The position numbers were made by a program, and so were the translations under genes. Source: Mucilaginibacter sp. (GTDB lineage: Bacteria; Bacteroidota; Bacteroidia; Sphingobacteriales; Sphingobacteriaceae). Taken from it: DNA of 64,000 nt. Below are positions 16,937 through 25,565 of this stretch, piece after piece; within the stretch, counting starts at the first letter, position 1; each line of letters begins with the position of its first letter. Location: contig JANXTT010000024.1 of the NCBI GenBank assembly GCA_025352225.1, positions 1-64,000 on the forward strand. Reading direction: 5' to 3'. The notes below the pieces were generated by a model. That model was not told where the DNA came from, did not search any database, and saw only the letters and a list, made by a program, of their open reading frames with translations.

Positions 16937-18874
16937 ATGAGTCCAGTCAATATCCTAGTGGTTGACGATAAGGAAGAAAACATTATTGCTCTTGAAGCTT
17001 TAATTAAACGAGACGATATCCGTATTTTTTCAACTACATCGCCTAACGAAGCTTTAAAAATTGCCTGGGATAATTCCATTTCAATAGCCCTTATTGATGT
17101 CCAGATGCCCGAAATGGATGGATTTGAATTGGCAAGCATGCTCAAATCAAACCCGCGTACAAAAGATATCCTGATCATATTTGTTACCGCCATCTCTAAA
17201 GAAACTAAATATGCTGTAAAAGGCTTTGACGCAGGCGCTGTTGACTATCTTTATAAACCACTTGATCCATATATCACTTCTGCAAAGGTCGACGCCTTTA
17301 TCAGGTTATCACGCAGCCAAATAGAAATCAGGGAGAAAAATCAGGAACTTGAAAATTACGCCCTTATTGTAAAAAACGCTGCCGATATCATTTGTACCCT
17401 AGATGCTAAAACATTAAGGATATTAAGTATAAACCAAGCGGTTGAAAAAATATTGCATTACAACCATGATGACTTACATAGAAAAAGTATAATTAATTTG
17501 GCTGTAGCCGAAGATCAATTAGCCTTTAAAGCAAAGTTAGAAGAGCTGATTGCGGATAATTTAAGCTTTATTGTTTTTGAATTCAGGTTGGAAGCTTTTG
17601 ATAAACAACAAATCTGGGTTGAGTGCAGGGCATCGTCGCGTAATGGGGTTGTGTTTTTAAACATCAGGGATATTTCGGCTAATAAAAGCTACCTGGCCGA
17701 GTTAATTAAATCTAAAGAGTTAGCCGAGTACGGTAAAAGAGTTAAAGAAACTTTTTTGGCCAATATGAGCCACGAACTTCGTACCCCTATTAATGGGATA
17801 ATAGGGCTAACAGGTTTGCTTAAAGATACCGAACTGGATAATCAACAGCAGTATATGATTAATTTACTCAATACGTCTTCGCAGTCGTTATTAGGTGTGG
17901 TTAACGATATATTGGATATCTCTAAAATTGAAGCCGGTAAGTTCAGTATTCTTCGTACTAATATCAATTTATACGATGTTGTAAATGCGGTACATGGTTT
18001 ATTGAAATTTAAAGCCGACGAAAAAAACTTAGAACTGATACTCAAAATTGGTGATAATGTACCCAAAGGCATCCTGGCAGATTCCTTAAGAATTAATCAG
18101 ATATTGATGAACCTTTTAACCAACGCTATTAAATTTACCGAAAGGGGTTATGTAAAACTATCTGTTACTGTGGAAAAAGAGCTTGAGGATAAGGTCATGC
18201 TTAAATTCAGCGTTGAAGATACAGGCATAGGTATACCGGCTCATAGGTTAAATAAAATTTTCGATTCGTTTGAACAAGCCGAAGCTGATACAACCAGTAA
18301 ATACGGAGGTACCGGTTTGGGGCTCACCATAGTTAAAAACCTGATAGAATTAAAAGGCGGCAAATTAACTGTTAGCAGCCAGATAGGTACAGGCAGTATA
18401 TTTAGTTTTACCAATTGGTTTACTTTAACAGATGTACCGCAAAAAAACATTAATAAAACACAAGTAAAATTTTTACCCCATTTTAACAACGTAAAAGTTT
18501 TAGTTGCCGAAGATAACATAGTGAACCAATTTTTAATAGCAAAAGTTTTAAAAGAATGGAATGTAGCAACTGTAGTGGTTGATAGTGGTAAGAAAGTTAT
18601 TGAAATGCTTAAACTGCACGATTTTGATTTGATATTAATGGATACCCATATGCCCGAAATGGACGGGTACCATGCAACAAAAATAATCAGGTTGGAGTTT
18701 GATGAGCCTAAGCGCAGCATTCCCATCATATCATTATCAGCATCATCTACCGCGTATGAGCAACAACAGGCTATTGCCATTGGTATGAACGATGTTTTAT
18801 CTAAACCGTTTCAACCACAAGTATTGCATCAAAAAATAGAGGCACTATTAAAAACCGAAGTATTAAAAAACTAG
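16937..18874 (+). CDS. Cytosolic hybrid kinase: REC-PAS-HisKA-HATPase-REC
   Basis: A 645-residue protein without membrane segments. The N-terminal receiver has its aspartate at D54 (IALIDVQMPEMDG) and the lysine in VDYLYKPLDP. A PAS domain (about 140-245, IVKNAADIICTLDAKTLRILSINQAVEKIL) precedes the dimerisation domain with H279 (NMSHELRTPINGI), the ATPase domain (NLLTNAIKFT, EDTGIGIP, GGTGLGLTIV) and a second receiver with D569 (ILMDTHMPEMDG) and LSKPF. The two receivers around a kinase core suggest input from, and output to, the phosphorelay of the upstream CHASE3 kinase. Its 3' end overlaps the convergent MGMT gene by 12 bases. Confidence 0.92.
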   Translation: MSPVNILVVDDKEENIIALEALIKRDDIRIFSTTSPNEALKIAWDNSISIALIDVQMPEMDGFELASMLKSNPRTKDILIIFVTAISKETKYAVKGFDAGAVDYLYKPLDPYITSAKVDAFIRLSRSQIEIREKNQELENYALIVKNAADIICTLDAKTLRILSINQAVEKILHYNHDDLHRKSIINLAVAEDQLAFKAKLEELIADNLSFIVFEFRLEAFDKQQIWVECRASSRNGVVFLNIRDISANKSYLAELIKSKELAEYGKRVKETFLANMSHELRTPINGIIGLTGLLKDTELDNQQQYMINLLNTSSQSLLGVVNDILDISKIEAGKFSILRTNINLYDVVNAVHGLLKFKADEKNLELILKIGDNVPKGILADSLRINQILMNLLTNAIKFTERGYVKLSVTVEKELEDKVMLKFSVEDTGIGIPAHRLNKIFDSFEQAEADTTSKYGGTGLGLTIVKNLIELKGGKLTVSSQIGTGSIFSFTNWFTLTDVPQKNINKTQVKFLPHFNNVKVLVAEDNIVNQFLIAKVLKEWNVATVVVDSGKKVIEMLKLHDFDLILMDTHMPEMDGYHATKIIRLEFDEPKRSIPIISLSASSTAYEQQQAIAIGMNDVLSKPFQPQVLHQKIEALLKTEVLKN

Positions 18875-19351
18875 CTTAGTTTGGCCAACGCCTAAAACTT
18901 TCGCTTCATGCTCTAGCAACCATTGCTTGCGCCACAGGCCACCTGCATACCCGGTAAGCTCACCGTTTGAGCCTATTACCCTGTGGCAAGGCACTATTAT
19001 CCATAAATTATTTTTACCGTTTGCGGCGGCAATAGCCCTGATAGCTAATGGGCTTCCCATCCTTTCGGATAAGGTGGCGTAACTGATTGTTTTTCCGTAA
19101 TCAATATTTGTCAACTCTTTCCAAACCGACTGCTGAAAATCAGTTCCGGCCTGTTTTAACGGCAAATCAAAAACTGTCCTTAGTCCGGCAAAGTATTGAT
19201 CTAACTGCTGTACAGCTTGCTGCAAAATGGGTGATGTTGGCATATCAGATTGAGGTACTACAACATCTGTAATGGATATTCTGCTTATATAATCATCTAC
19301 TGCTGTAATAGATGCAGTACCTATTGGAGTATTATATAATATGGTAGACAT
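18863..19351 (-). CDS. ogt: Methylated-DNA--protein-cysteine S-methyltransferase
   Basis: Repairs O6-alkylguanine by transferring the alkyl group to its own cysteine. The 162-residue length fits the short Ogt/MGMT form with no Ada domain. The active-site motif is IVPCHRVIGSNGELTGYAGGLWRKQWLLEHE, and the helix-turn-helix wording is ISYATLSERMGSPLAIRAIAAANGKN. The stop lies inside the end of the convergent hybrid kinase gene. No operon partner is seen. Confidence 0.95.
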   Translation of the reverse strand: MSTILYNTPIGTASITAVDDYISRISITDVVVPQSDMPTSPILQQAVQQLDQYFAGLRTVFDLPLKQAGTDFQQSVWKELTNIDYGKTISYATLSERMGSPLAIRAIAAANGKNNLWIIVPCHRVIGSNGELTGYAGGLWRKQWLLEHEAKVLGVGQTKLVF

Positions 19352-19459
19352 GCGGCTAAGTTAAAAATTATAATATAACAGTTTTTGTATTTGCCTTTAA
19401 AATATGAGTAATCTTACGGGGTTTATAGTCCTTTGTTATCTCGCTGTTAACTATTAAGT

Positions 19460-19738
19460 TTGGATAGTTTCGGAAATAAAGAACAAAATCCTATCACCCA
19501 TAATGAATATATTAATATGGTAAAAGTTATAATGAAAGGTTATAGAGCGGGTATGGAAAAGATTTATCTTTGTAAACTGCAAATCGGCTTGTTAAAGATG
19601 TCATTAAGAGCAGCCAAAGACAATGCCGATATGCTTTTGGAAGGAAAAACAATTATAATTAATGTTGAAAATATAGATACAGCAAAAGTATTTATAGATG
19701 AAGCGAATAAAATAGGTGTGCATTGCTTATTGGAGTAA
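19460..19738 (+). CDS. Small protein resembling the ribosomal L7/L12 C-terminal fold
   Basis: Up to 92 residues from a TTG at 19460; an ATG at 19517 would give 73 residues. The segment IGLLKMSLRAAKDNADMLLEGKTIIINVENIDTAKVFIDEANKIGVHCLLE follows the helix-helix-strand plan of the L7/L12 C-terminal domain (GLxLKEAKDLVD ... EAxxxKxxLExxGAxVEL). The match is by pattern only and the typical glycines differ. Related stand-alone domains occur in bacteria with unknown function. No neighbour explains it; the next gene, 60 bases on, is a RibD/DHFR-like reductase. Confidence 0.55.
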   Translation: MDSFGNKEQNPITHNEYINMVKVIMKGYRAGMEKIYLCKLQIGLLKMSLRAAKDNADMLLEGKTIIINVENIDTAKVFIDEANKIGVHCLLE

Positions 19739-19799
19739 TGAATAATATTAGCAGCCCAAGCTAACCCAACTTTAACGAACAATAAATAAATAAAAAATT

Positions 19800-20420
19800 A
19801 TGAGCAAAATTATTTTTGACAGCGGAATATCACTTGATGGCTTTTTCGCAGGCGATAACAGAAGCCCCAGCAACCCAATGGGCGGCGTTTCTGGGAAAAT
19901 TCACCAGTGGATGTTTAAACAAAAAGCATTTTGGAAACACCTCAATATGGAAGGTGGTGAAGAACACGGTGCAGACAGCCAATTATTTGAGGATGTGTTT
20001 GCAAGAACAGGTTCGTACATCATGGGAAAGCGAATGTTTGAAGAAGGCGAAGTACATTGGCCAGAAGATTTATACAAAGAAGATGTTTATGTTCTGACAC
20101 ACGAAAAACGGGAGCCCTGGGTTCAAAAGGGAACAACTACTTTTTATTTCATCAATGACGGAATACAAAGTGCTTTAGAAAAAGCAAGACAATCAGCCAA
20201 AGGAAAAGACATAAGAATACAAGGTGGTGCTAATACTATTCAACAATTTCTCAATGCAGGGCTTGTGGACGAATTTTTCATTCACATTGCACCTGTTTTT
20301 TTAGGAAGTGGTATCCGACTGTTTGATGGCATTGACAATGACAAATATGATATTCAAATTGTAGAAGTAATACCTTCAAACTTAACAACACATTTGAGAT
20401 ACAAACTGACGAAGAAATGA
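19800..20420 (+). CDS. Dihydrofolate reductase/RibD C-terminal family protein
   Basis: A 206-residue NADPH-dependent reductase-fold protein. It begins MSKIIFDSGISLDGFFAGDNRSPSNPMGG and contains GSYIMGKRMFEEGE, VYVLTHEKREPW, DIRIQGGANTIQQFLNAGLVDEFFIHIAPVFLGSGIRLF, which is the RibD C-terminal wording. Such stand-alone proteins reduce unknown substrates. The codon style (AAAGAAGAT, GGAAAAGAC, GGAAGT) looks less GC-biased than the flanking housekeeping genes, so acquisition from another Bacteroidota genome is possible. No pathway partner is nearby. Confidence 0.88.
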   Translation: MSKIIFDSGISLDGFFAGDNRSPSNPMGGVSGKIHQWMFKQKAFWKHLNMEGGEEHGADSQLFEDVFARTGSYIMGKRMFEEGEVHWPEDLYKEDVYVLTHEKREPWVQKGTTTFYFINDGIQSALEKARQSAKGKDIRIQGGANTIQQFLNAGLVDEFFIHIAPVFLGSGIRLFDGIDNDKYDIQIVEVIPSNLTTHLRYKLTKK

Positions 20421-20528
20421 AAACGACTACCCATACCAGAACTTAACCGCGTTAATTAGTTCATAACACAGTTAGTGAGCACTCTGCGTGTCAAATTTCT
20501 CTTAATAACCTTTAATAAAATGGGTAAG

Positions 20529-20577
20529 CCCGGTAATATTAACCCCGCCGGGTAATTTATAACCCGGTAATATTATT
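20529..20577. repeat. CCCGGTAATATTA repeats between convergent genes
   Basis: The unit CCCGGTAATATTA occurs twice, near 20529 and near 20563, with CCGGGTAATTT inverted between them, giving a self-complementary region (GGGTAATT/AACCCGG). It may act as a weak terminator between the convergent genes ending at 20420 and 20573. Confidence 0.4.
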
Positions 20578-20791
20578 GTATCGCGCTGGGTAATAATTCA
20601 CGAATTTGTTCTTCAATATCGAGGTCTATTTTTGATTTTAACAATGATCCGCATTTAGAACATTGAGCATCGTTTAGTAACGCTTTTTCGAGCGTTAAAT
20701 AATTTATCGCTGTTGATTTATATTTATATATTGAGTTTGAACACTTGGTGTTAAAACAATAACAGGCTATATAGTCGCTAGTTGTTCTCAT
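20573..20791 (-). CDS. Small putative zinc-ribbon protein
   Basis: A 72-residue protein (MRTTSDYIACYCFNTKCSNSIYKYKST...NDAQCSKCGSLLKSKIDLDIEEQIRELLP). The pairs CFNTKC and CSKCG, about 30 residues apart, look like a treble-clef or zinc-ribbon metal site. I do not recognise a family. The coding potential is moderate: the intact frame, ATG start and metal-knuckle pattern favour a real gene, but it is short and isolated. Confidence 0.5.
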   Translation of the reverse strand: MRTTSDYIACYCFNTKCSNSIYKYKSTAINYLTLEKALLNDAQCSKCGSLLKSKIDLDIEEQIRELLPSAIQ

Positions 20792-20912
20792 TGCTGTCTC
20801 CGATTTTCAATAACAAATCAACAACTATACCACTATTCCATTTACAGGCAATTAATTTCAATAAATATTTTATCGGCTCAATATAATGTAACATCTACAC
20901 TAAGGTATATTG

Positions 20913-20920
20913 TATATTTG
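20913..20920 (+). promoter_or_regulatory. Candidate -7 element of ccmB
   Basis: TATATTTG matches TAnnTTTG and is seven bases before the ccmB ATG, implying a very short leader. No clear -33 TTTG is present. Confidence 0.4.
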
Positions 20921-20927
20921 CAGCTAA

Positions 20928-21611
20928 ATGGATTTGATTAACCAAACAAAACACCTCTTAAAGAAGGAAATTTTATTAGAGTGGCGGTCAAAATATGCAT
21001 TTAACGGTGTGCTGTTATATGTTGTATCAACGGTATTTGTTTGTTACATGGCCTTTAACCTTAATTTGGGCTTTAGTAGCGTTAAAAGTTACGCCATTGT
21101 TTGGAACACCCTTTTTTGGATCATTATTTTATTTGCTGCGGTAAATGCCATAGCCAAAAGTTTTTTGCAGGAAAATAAAAACAGGCAATTATATTATTAC
21201 TCCATTGCTGGCCCGCATGCTATTATACTGTCCAAAATAATTTACAATGTGTTACTCATGTCGTTGTTAAGCGTACTGGCTTTAATAATATACAGCCTGT
21301 TCTTTACAAATCCAACAAACGATACATGGTATTACTTTTTAACGGTTGTATTGGGCGGAGTGAGTTTTTCAACCGTATTTACCATGATCTCTGCCATCGC
21401 CTCAAAGGCAAGCAATAATGGTACGTTAATGGCCATATTAAGTTTCCCCGTAATTATACCCGTTATTTTATTACTCATCCGCATGAGCAAAAGAGCCATG
21501 GATGGGTTGGAGCATAGTTTATCCTATCAGGATATAGGTGTGCTGATGGGTATAAACGTAATTGTGATTGCTACATCATTATTATTGTTTCCTTTTTTAT
21601 GGCGAGATTAA
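20928..21611 (+). CDS. ccmB: Haem exporter subunit CcmB (ABC-2 type permease)
   Basis: Membrane component of the CcmABCD complex of cytochrome c maturation system I. The 227 residues contain about six transmembrane helices and begin INQTKHLLKKEILLEWRSKYAFNGVLLYVVS, typical of CcmB; GALSFSTVF-like wording occurs as GGVSFSTVFTMISAIASKASNNGTLMAILSFPVIIPVILLLI. The ATPase gene ccmA is not in the window, although it is usually adjacent in proteobacteria. The next gene on the strand is an unrelated carboxypeptidase-like-domain protein, then ccmC. Confidence 0.92.
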   Translation: MDLINQTKHLLKKEILLEWRSKYAFNGVLLYVVSTVFVCYMAFNLNLGFSSVKSYAIVWNTLFWIIILFAAVNAIAKSFLQENKNRQLYYYSIAGPHAIILSKIIYNVLLMSLLSVLALIIYSLFFTNPTNDTWYYFLTVVLGGVSFSTVFTMISAIASKASNNGTLMAILSFPVIIPVILLLIRMSKRAMDGLEHSLSYQDIGVLMGINVIVIATSLLLFPFLWRD

Positions 21612-21672
21612 ATACTGCACAATAATAAACAGCTTAGCTTGTTATTTAATAACTTTTACTGTTAATTTATAC

Positions 21673-22869
21673 ATGCGTTTTTTTCTGTTTGGTTTTCTAT
21701 TTATCGCGTTCCCGGTTATTTTATGGGCTCAAAACGGAACTATAACAGGTAAAGTTATCAGTACTGATGTGCAAGCCCCGTTAGCCAGAGCCAATGTGTT
21801 TTTAAGTAATGCCACTGTAGGTACCGCCACCTTAAACGATGGTACTTTTACCATGCATGGTGTTAAACCGGGCCAGTACGAATTGGTTGTTACCTACGTA
21901 GGGTACGATACTTATTACAAAACCATTATGGTTGGTGCAGCGCCAATACAGCTTAATATAGAAATGCACCTCAAAACCACCGCGATGGATGAAGTATCCA
22001 TTGTAGCGCATAAGTTTTCTAAAGAAAACTTTGATATGTTTTTGAAAGATTTTGTGGGCACTTCTAACAATGCAAAAAAGTGCAGAGTAGTAAACCCTAA
22101 GGCGGTAGATCTGGTATACCATAAATTAAATAAGGTTTTAGAAGGTAGCTCCGATGAGTTCTTAATCATCGACAATAAGGCATTAGGTTACCGTATTAAA
22201 TTTTTAATCAATGATTTTAAGAGCGATTATATCAGCAACATCATATCCTACTCGGGCAAGGTGCTTTACGAAGAGCTAAAAGGCAGTAAAGCACAGGTAG
22301 TTAAATGGCACCAAAAACGCGAAGAAGCTTATTATGGGTCTAGTATGCATTTTTTTCGATCCCTGCTTCACGGTAAGTTAGCAGAGGAGGGGTTTGTACT
22401 TCATAGGCTCATCCGCAAACCAAACCCTAAACGCCCGGCGCCAATAATAATCCAGCAAAAGCGCGATAAGTTTTATGAAGAGCAAAACAGAGACTCGCTC
22501 AACTATTGGAACGCTATTTACGATTTACCTAAATACAATGAAACCCTTATACGCCAACCCATTAATGAGCTGGAAGTTGTTAGGCGTACCGAACAGGACG
22601 GCGTATTTGCCATCACTTTTCCTGATTATTTGTATGTGATGTATACCAAAAAACGGGACGAAGATAATTTTAGCGGGGTGTACCGTACCCTGGATATGGC
22701 AAACTATTTAACAAGCATCATAACACTTTACAAACCTTACGCGTTATTTGATTTAAATGGCGTTGTTATATCGCAACAAAGTACACTTTATGAAGGCGCA
22801 TGGTCCAAAGATAAAATAGCCGAATTATTGCCGATAGATTACGCGCCCGATATAGCCGTTAAAAAGTGA
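21673..22869 (+). CDS. Carboxypeptidase-like regulatory domain surface protein
   Basis: I take the ATG at 21673, giving 398 residues with a signal peptide (MRFFLFGFLFIAFPVILWAQ); the longer track ORF overlaps ccmB. Residues about 22-105 form the CarboxypepD_reg-like beta-sandwich (TGKVISTDVQAPLARANVFLSNATVGTATLNDGTFTMHGVKPGQYELVVTYVGYDTYYKTIMV). The remaining 290 residues are unassigned, with VVAHKFSKENFDMFLKDFVGTSNNAKKCRVVNPKAVDLVYHK. This fold combination is frequent in Bacteroidota cell-envelope proteins of unknown role. Its placement between ccmB and ccmC is unexplained. Confidence 0.85.
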   Translation: MRFFLFGFLFIAFPVILWAQNGTITGKVISTDVQAPLARANVFLSNATVGTATLNDGTFTMHGVKPGQYELVVTYVGYDTYYKTIMVGAAPIQLNIEMHLKTTAMDEVSIVAHKFSKENFDMFLKDFVGTSNNAKKCRVVNPKAVDLVYHKLNKVLEGSSDEFLIIDNKALGYRIKFLINDFKSDYISNIISYSGKVLYEELKGSKAQVVKWHQKREEAYYGSSMHFFRSLLHGKLAEEGFVLHRLIRKPNPKRPAPIIIQQKRDKFYEEQNRDSLNYWNAIYDLPKYNETLIRQPINELEVVRRTEQDGVFAITFPDYLYVMYTKKRDEDNFSGVYRTLDMANYLTSIITLYKPYALFDLNGVVISQQSTLYEGAWSKDKIAELLPIDYAPDIAVKK

Positions 22870-22967
22870 TCACCATTACTAATTCTATAATTAATATATG
22901 GTGTAATAAATGCTGTAAGTACTACCTTTGGAAATTATTTAAAAATGTTTTGCCGAACTAATAAAAT

Positions 22968-23642
22968 ATGAAGTTCATTTATCAAACCTGGTGGAAGCTA
23001 TTGGCTGTTATTTTAGTTTTTTATACCATGATAGCCGGCTTTTTACTCCATGTGCCAACCCTGCCCATCTTGCACGAAACCATAAGGAACCTGTATTTCC
23101 ATGTGCCTATGTGGATGGCCATGCTTACTGTGTTTGTAATTTCGGTATGGTATAGTGTTCTTTATTTAATTACCGGCAAAGAAGAGCACGACCTTGCCTC
23201 TATCGAATGTGTAAATACCGGATTGGTGTTTTATCTATTGGGTTTAATTACCGGGATGATGTGGGCCAAATATACCTGGGGCGAATTTTGGAGCGGCGAC
23301 CCAAAGCAAAATAGTGCTGCCATAGCCTTTTTATTATATTGTGCCTATTTGATACTGCGTAACTCCATTGACGAAGAACAAAAACGAGCCAAAATATCGG
23401 CTATATATAACATTTTTGCCTTCCCTATTATGATTGTGCTGTTGTTTGTGTTGCCACGGATGACAGTTTCCCTGCATCCCGGAAACGGCGGTAACCCCGC
23501 TTTTGGCAAATATGATTTGGATAGCAACATGCGGGTTGTGCTTTATCCGGCTTTTATAGGCTGGAGTTTAATAGCTTTGTGGATTGCTACCATCCGCTAC
23601 CGTATCCGTTTAATTGAATATAAAAGAAACGAAATTAACTGA
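22968..23642 (+). CDS. ccmC: Haem-handling membrane protein CcmC (CcsA-like)
   Basis: A 224-residue six-helix protein that, with CcmA, CcmB and CcmD, loads haem onto CcmE. The tryptophan-rich haem motif is MMWAKYTWGEFWSGDPKQNSA, and external histidines appear at LLHVPTLPILHETIRNLYFHVPMWM and VSLHPGNGGN. The stop codon overlaps the start of the ccmD-type gene by one base (TGATG), indicating coupled translation. Confidence 0.94.
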   Translation: MKFIYQTWWKLLAVILVFYTMIAGFLLHVPTLPILHETIRNLYFHVPMWMAMLTVFVISVWYSVLYLITGKEEHDLASIECVNTGLVFYLLGLITGMMWAKYTWGEFWSGDPKQNSAAIAFLLYCAYLILRNSIDEEQKRAKISAIYNIFAFPIMIVLLFVLPRMTVSLHPGNGGNPAFGKYDLDSNMRVVLYPAFIGWSLIALWIATIRYRIRLIEYKRNEIN

Positions 23643-23851
23643 TGAAGAAGCTAATATTTTTAATATTACTAATGGGTTTAAACGCCGCAACTGTTTTTGC
23701 GCAGCAAGCTCCGGTTGAAATGGCCGATACCATGCGCAGTTCGGGTAAAATTTATGTGGTGATAGCCACTATTGCCATCATATTTGCGGGCCTGGCTATA
23801 TTTCTTTTTACGATTGACAGAAGGTTAAGAAAGATAGAAAAGGAAGTATAA
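23642..23851 (+). CDS. ccmD: CcmD-family protein
   Basis: A 69-residue protein with a signal-like first helix, a short exposed segment and a second transmembrane helix (IYVVIATIAIIFAGLAIFLFTIDRRLRKIEKEV). Small size, position directly after ccmC with a one-base overlap, and the basic DRRLRKIEK cytoplasmic tail fit the Bacteroidota CcmD family, which helps release holo-CcmE from CcmABC. Confidence 0.85.
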   Translation: MKKLIFLILLMGLNAATVFAQQAPVEMADTMRSSGKIYVVIATIAIIFAGLAIFLFTIDRRLRKIEKEV

Positions 23852-23951
23852 ACCCGAAATTTATGTAATTATTAAACTTTGCGTGCATAGCTACGTTTAA
23901 ATAAATACAACAGTTATACTGTGTAATTATATTTATTCAAATTCTTATTGT

Positions 23952-25388
23952 ATGCCTAATAATAAGCTAGTTGCAAATCAGGAGCTGCATTTTTTTGGTG
24001 ATGTATGTAAAAACTTTGATTATGCCGCCCAATTTACCCAACATGATTCCGGCCTGCTCGATCAGATTAAATCATGTAATAGCGTTTACCGCTTTCGCTT
24101 CCCTATCCGCAAGGGAAATCATTTTGAAGTAATTGATGCCTGGCGGGTTGAACATTCGCACCATCAATCGCCAACAAAGGGCGGTATCCGTTATAGCGAA
24201 ATGGTTAACGAAGATGAGGTAATGGCCCTTGCCGCCCTCATGACGTATAAATGCGCCATTGTTAATGTACCCTTTGGGGGAGCAAAAGGGGGCATCAAAA
24301 TTAATCCCCAAAATTACACCCTATCCGAGCTTGAAAATATAACCCGCCGTTACACGGTAGAGCTAATAAAAAAAAATTTTATAGGCCCCAGCATTGATGT
24401 ACCCGCGCCTGATTATGGCTCGGGCGAGCGCGAAATGGGCTGGATAGCGGACACCTACGCCACAATGAATCCCGGGCAATTAGATGCCATGGGAGCGGTA
24501 ACAGGTAAGCCTATAGCCTTGCATGGCATAGCGGGCCGCCGCGAAGCTACCGGCCGGGGTGTTGCCCTTGCCATACGCGAATGTGTAACTATAGCCGAAG
24601 ACATGCAAAAGCTGGGCCTTACCGCCGGGATAGCGGGTAAAAAGGTAATTGTACAAGGCATGGGTAATGTGGGTTACCATTCTGCCAAATTTTTATCAGA
24701 ATTTGGGGCACTTATTGTTGGCTTATGTGAGTTTGAAGGTGCCCTTTATAATGCCGATGGTTTGGATGTGGAAGCCGTTTTTCAGCATCGTAAGGCAACT
24801 GGTTCAATTTTAGGATACGCGGGTGCTAAAAAGGAATATAAAAACCCAATGCTTGGCCTGGAGCAACCTTGCGATATTTTAGTACCTGCCGCGCTTGAAA
24901 ACCAGATAACTATCAACAACATTAAAAACATTCAGGCTAAAATTATATGCGAAGGTGCTAATGGCCCCACCACGCCCGAGGCTGAAGCTGTATTTTATAA
25001 GAATGGCGGCATCATCATCCCCGATATGTACGCTAACGCTGGCGGGGTTACGGTATCCTATTTCGAATGGTTGAAAAACCTCTCGCATGTTGCCTTTGGC
25101 CGTATGAGCCGGCGTTTTGAAGAAAACTCTAATCTTAACCTCGTGAACATGGTCGAAGGTATCACCGGGCTATCATTAACCTCCATGCAACGTTCAAGTA
25201 TAATTAAGGGCGCGTCGGAGTTGGAGCTGGTAAACTCCGGCCTCGAAGATACCATGATCCGGTCTTACCATGAGATCCGTGAAACATTACATCACAACCC
25301 TAAAATTGATACCTTAAGAACAGCCGCCTTTGTTGGTGCCATCAATAAGATAGCGGTATCCTATCAAAATTTGGGTGTTTGGCCTTAA
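23952..25388 (+). CDS. Glu/Leu/Phe/Val dehydrogenase family protein (glutamate dehydrogenase-like)
   Basis: Oxidative deamination of an amino acid, most likely glutamate, with NAD(P)+. The 478 residues show the substrate site (HHQSPTKGGIRYSEMVNEDEVMALAALMTYKCAIVNVPFGGAKGGI), PAPDYGSGEREMGWIADTYATM, and the Rossmann domain (VIVQGMGNVGYHSAKFLSEFGALIVGLCEFEG), then ICEGANGPTTPEAEAVF and PDMYANAGGVTVSYFEWLKN. It sits between ccmD and ccmE; I see no metabolic link, so co-location is probably historical. Confidence 0.93.
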   Translation: MPNNKLVANQELHFFGDVCKNFDYAAQFTQHDSGLLDQIKSCNSVYRFRFPIRKGNHFEVIDAWRVEHSHHQSPTKGGIRYSEMVNEDEVMALAALMTYKCAIVNVPFGGAKGGIKINPQNYTLSELENITRRYTVELIKKNFIGPSIDVPAPDYGSGEREMGWIADTYATMNPGQLDAMGAVTGKPIALHGIAGRREATGRGVALAIRECVTIAEDMQKLGLTAGIAGKKVIVQGMGNVGYHSAKFLSEFGALIVGLCEFEGALYNADGLDVEAVFQHRKATGSILGYAGAKKEYKNPMLGLEQPCDILVPAALENQITINNIKNIQAKIICEGANGPTTPEAEAVFYKNGGIIIPDMYANAGGVTVSYFEWLKNLSHVAFGRMSRRFEENSNLNLVNMVEGITGLSLTSMQRSSIIKGASELELVNSGLEDTMIRSYHEIRETLHHNPKIDTLRTAAFVGAINKIAVSYQNLGVWP

Positions 25389-25527
25389 AAAGTTTAAAGG
25401 CGAAAGTTTAAAGTTTAAAAAGTGCGTATGACGTTAGTGAAAACTGGTGAAAATGCAACTTTCTTATCAATAACAATTCTAAATAGAATATAAGTGTAGT
25501 AATAAACGTTATTACCTTAAGGTTTTG

Positions 25528-25535
25528 TATTTTTG
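25528..25535 (+). promoter_or_regulatory. Candidate -7 element upstream of ccmE
   Basis: TATTTTTG matches TAnnTTTG about 30 bases before the ccmE ATG. It suggests that ccmE-ccmF have a promoter of their own after the dehydrogenase gene. A matching -33 is not clear. Confidence 0.4.
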
Positions 25536-25565
25536 TATCCGTAACCTGAAATTAGAAATTACATC

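Noticed and set aside
18241-18780. 179-residue minus-strand ORF antisense to the second hybrid kinase
   Set aside because: No motif, and the plus-strand frame carries the ATPase and receiver signatures.
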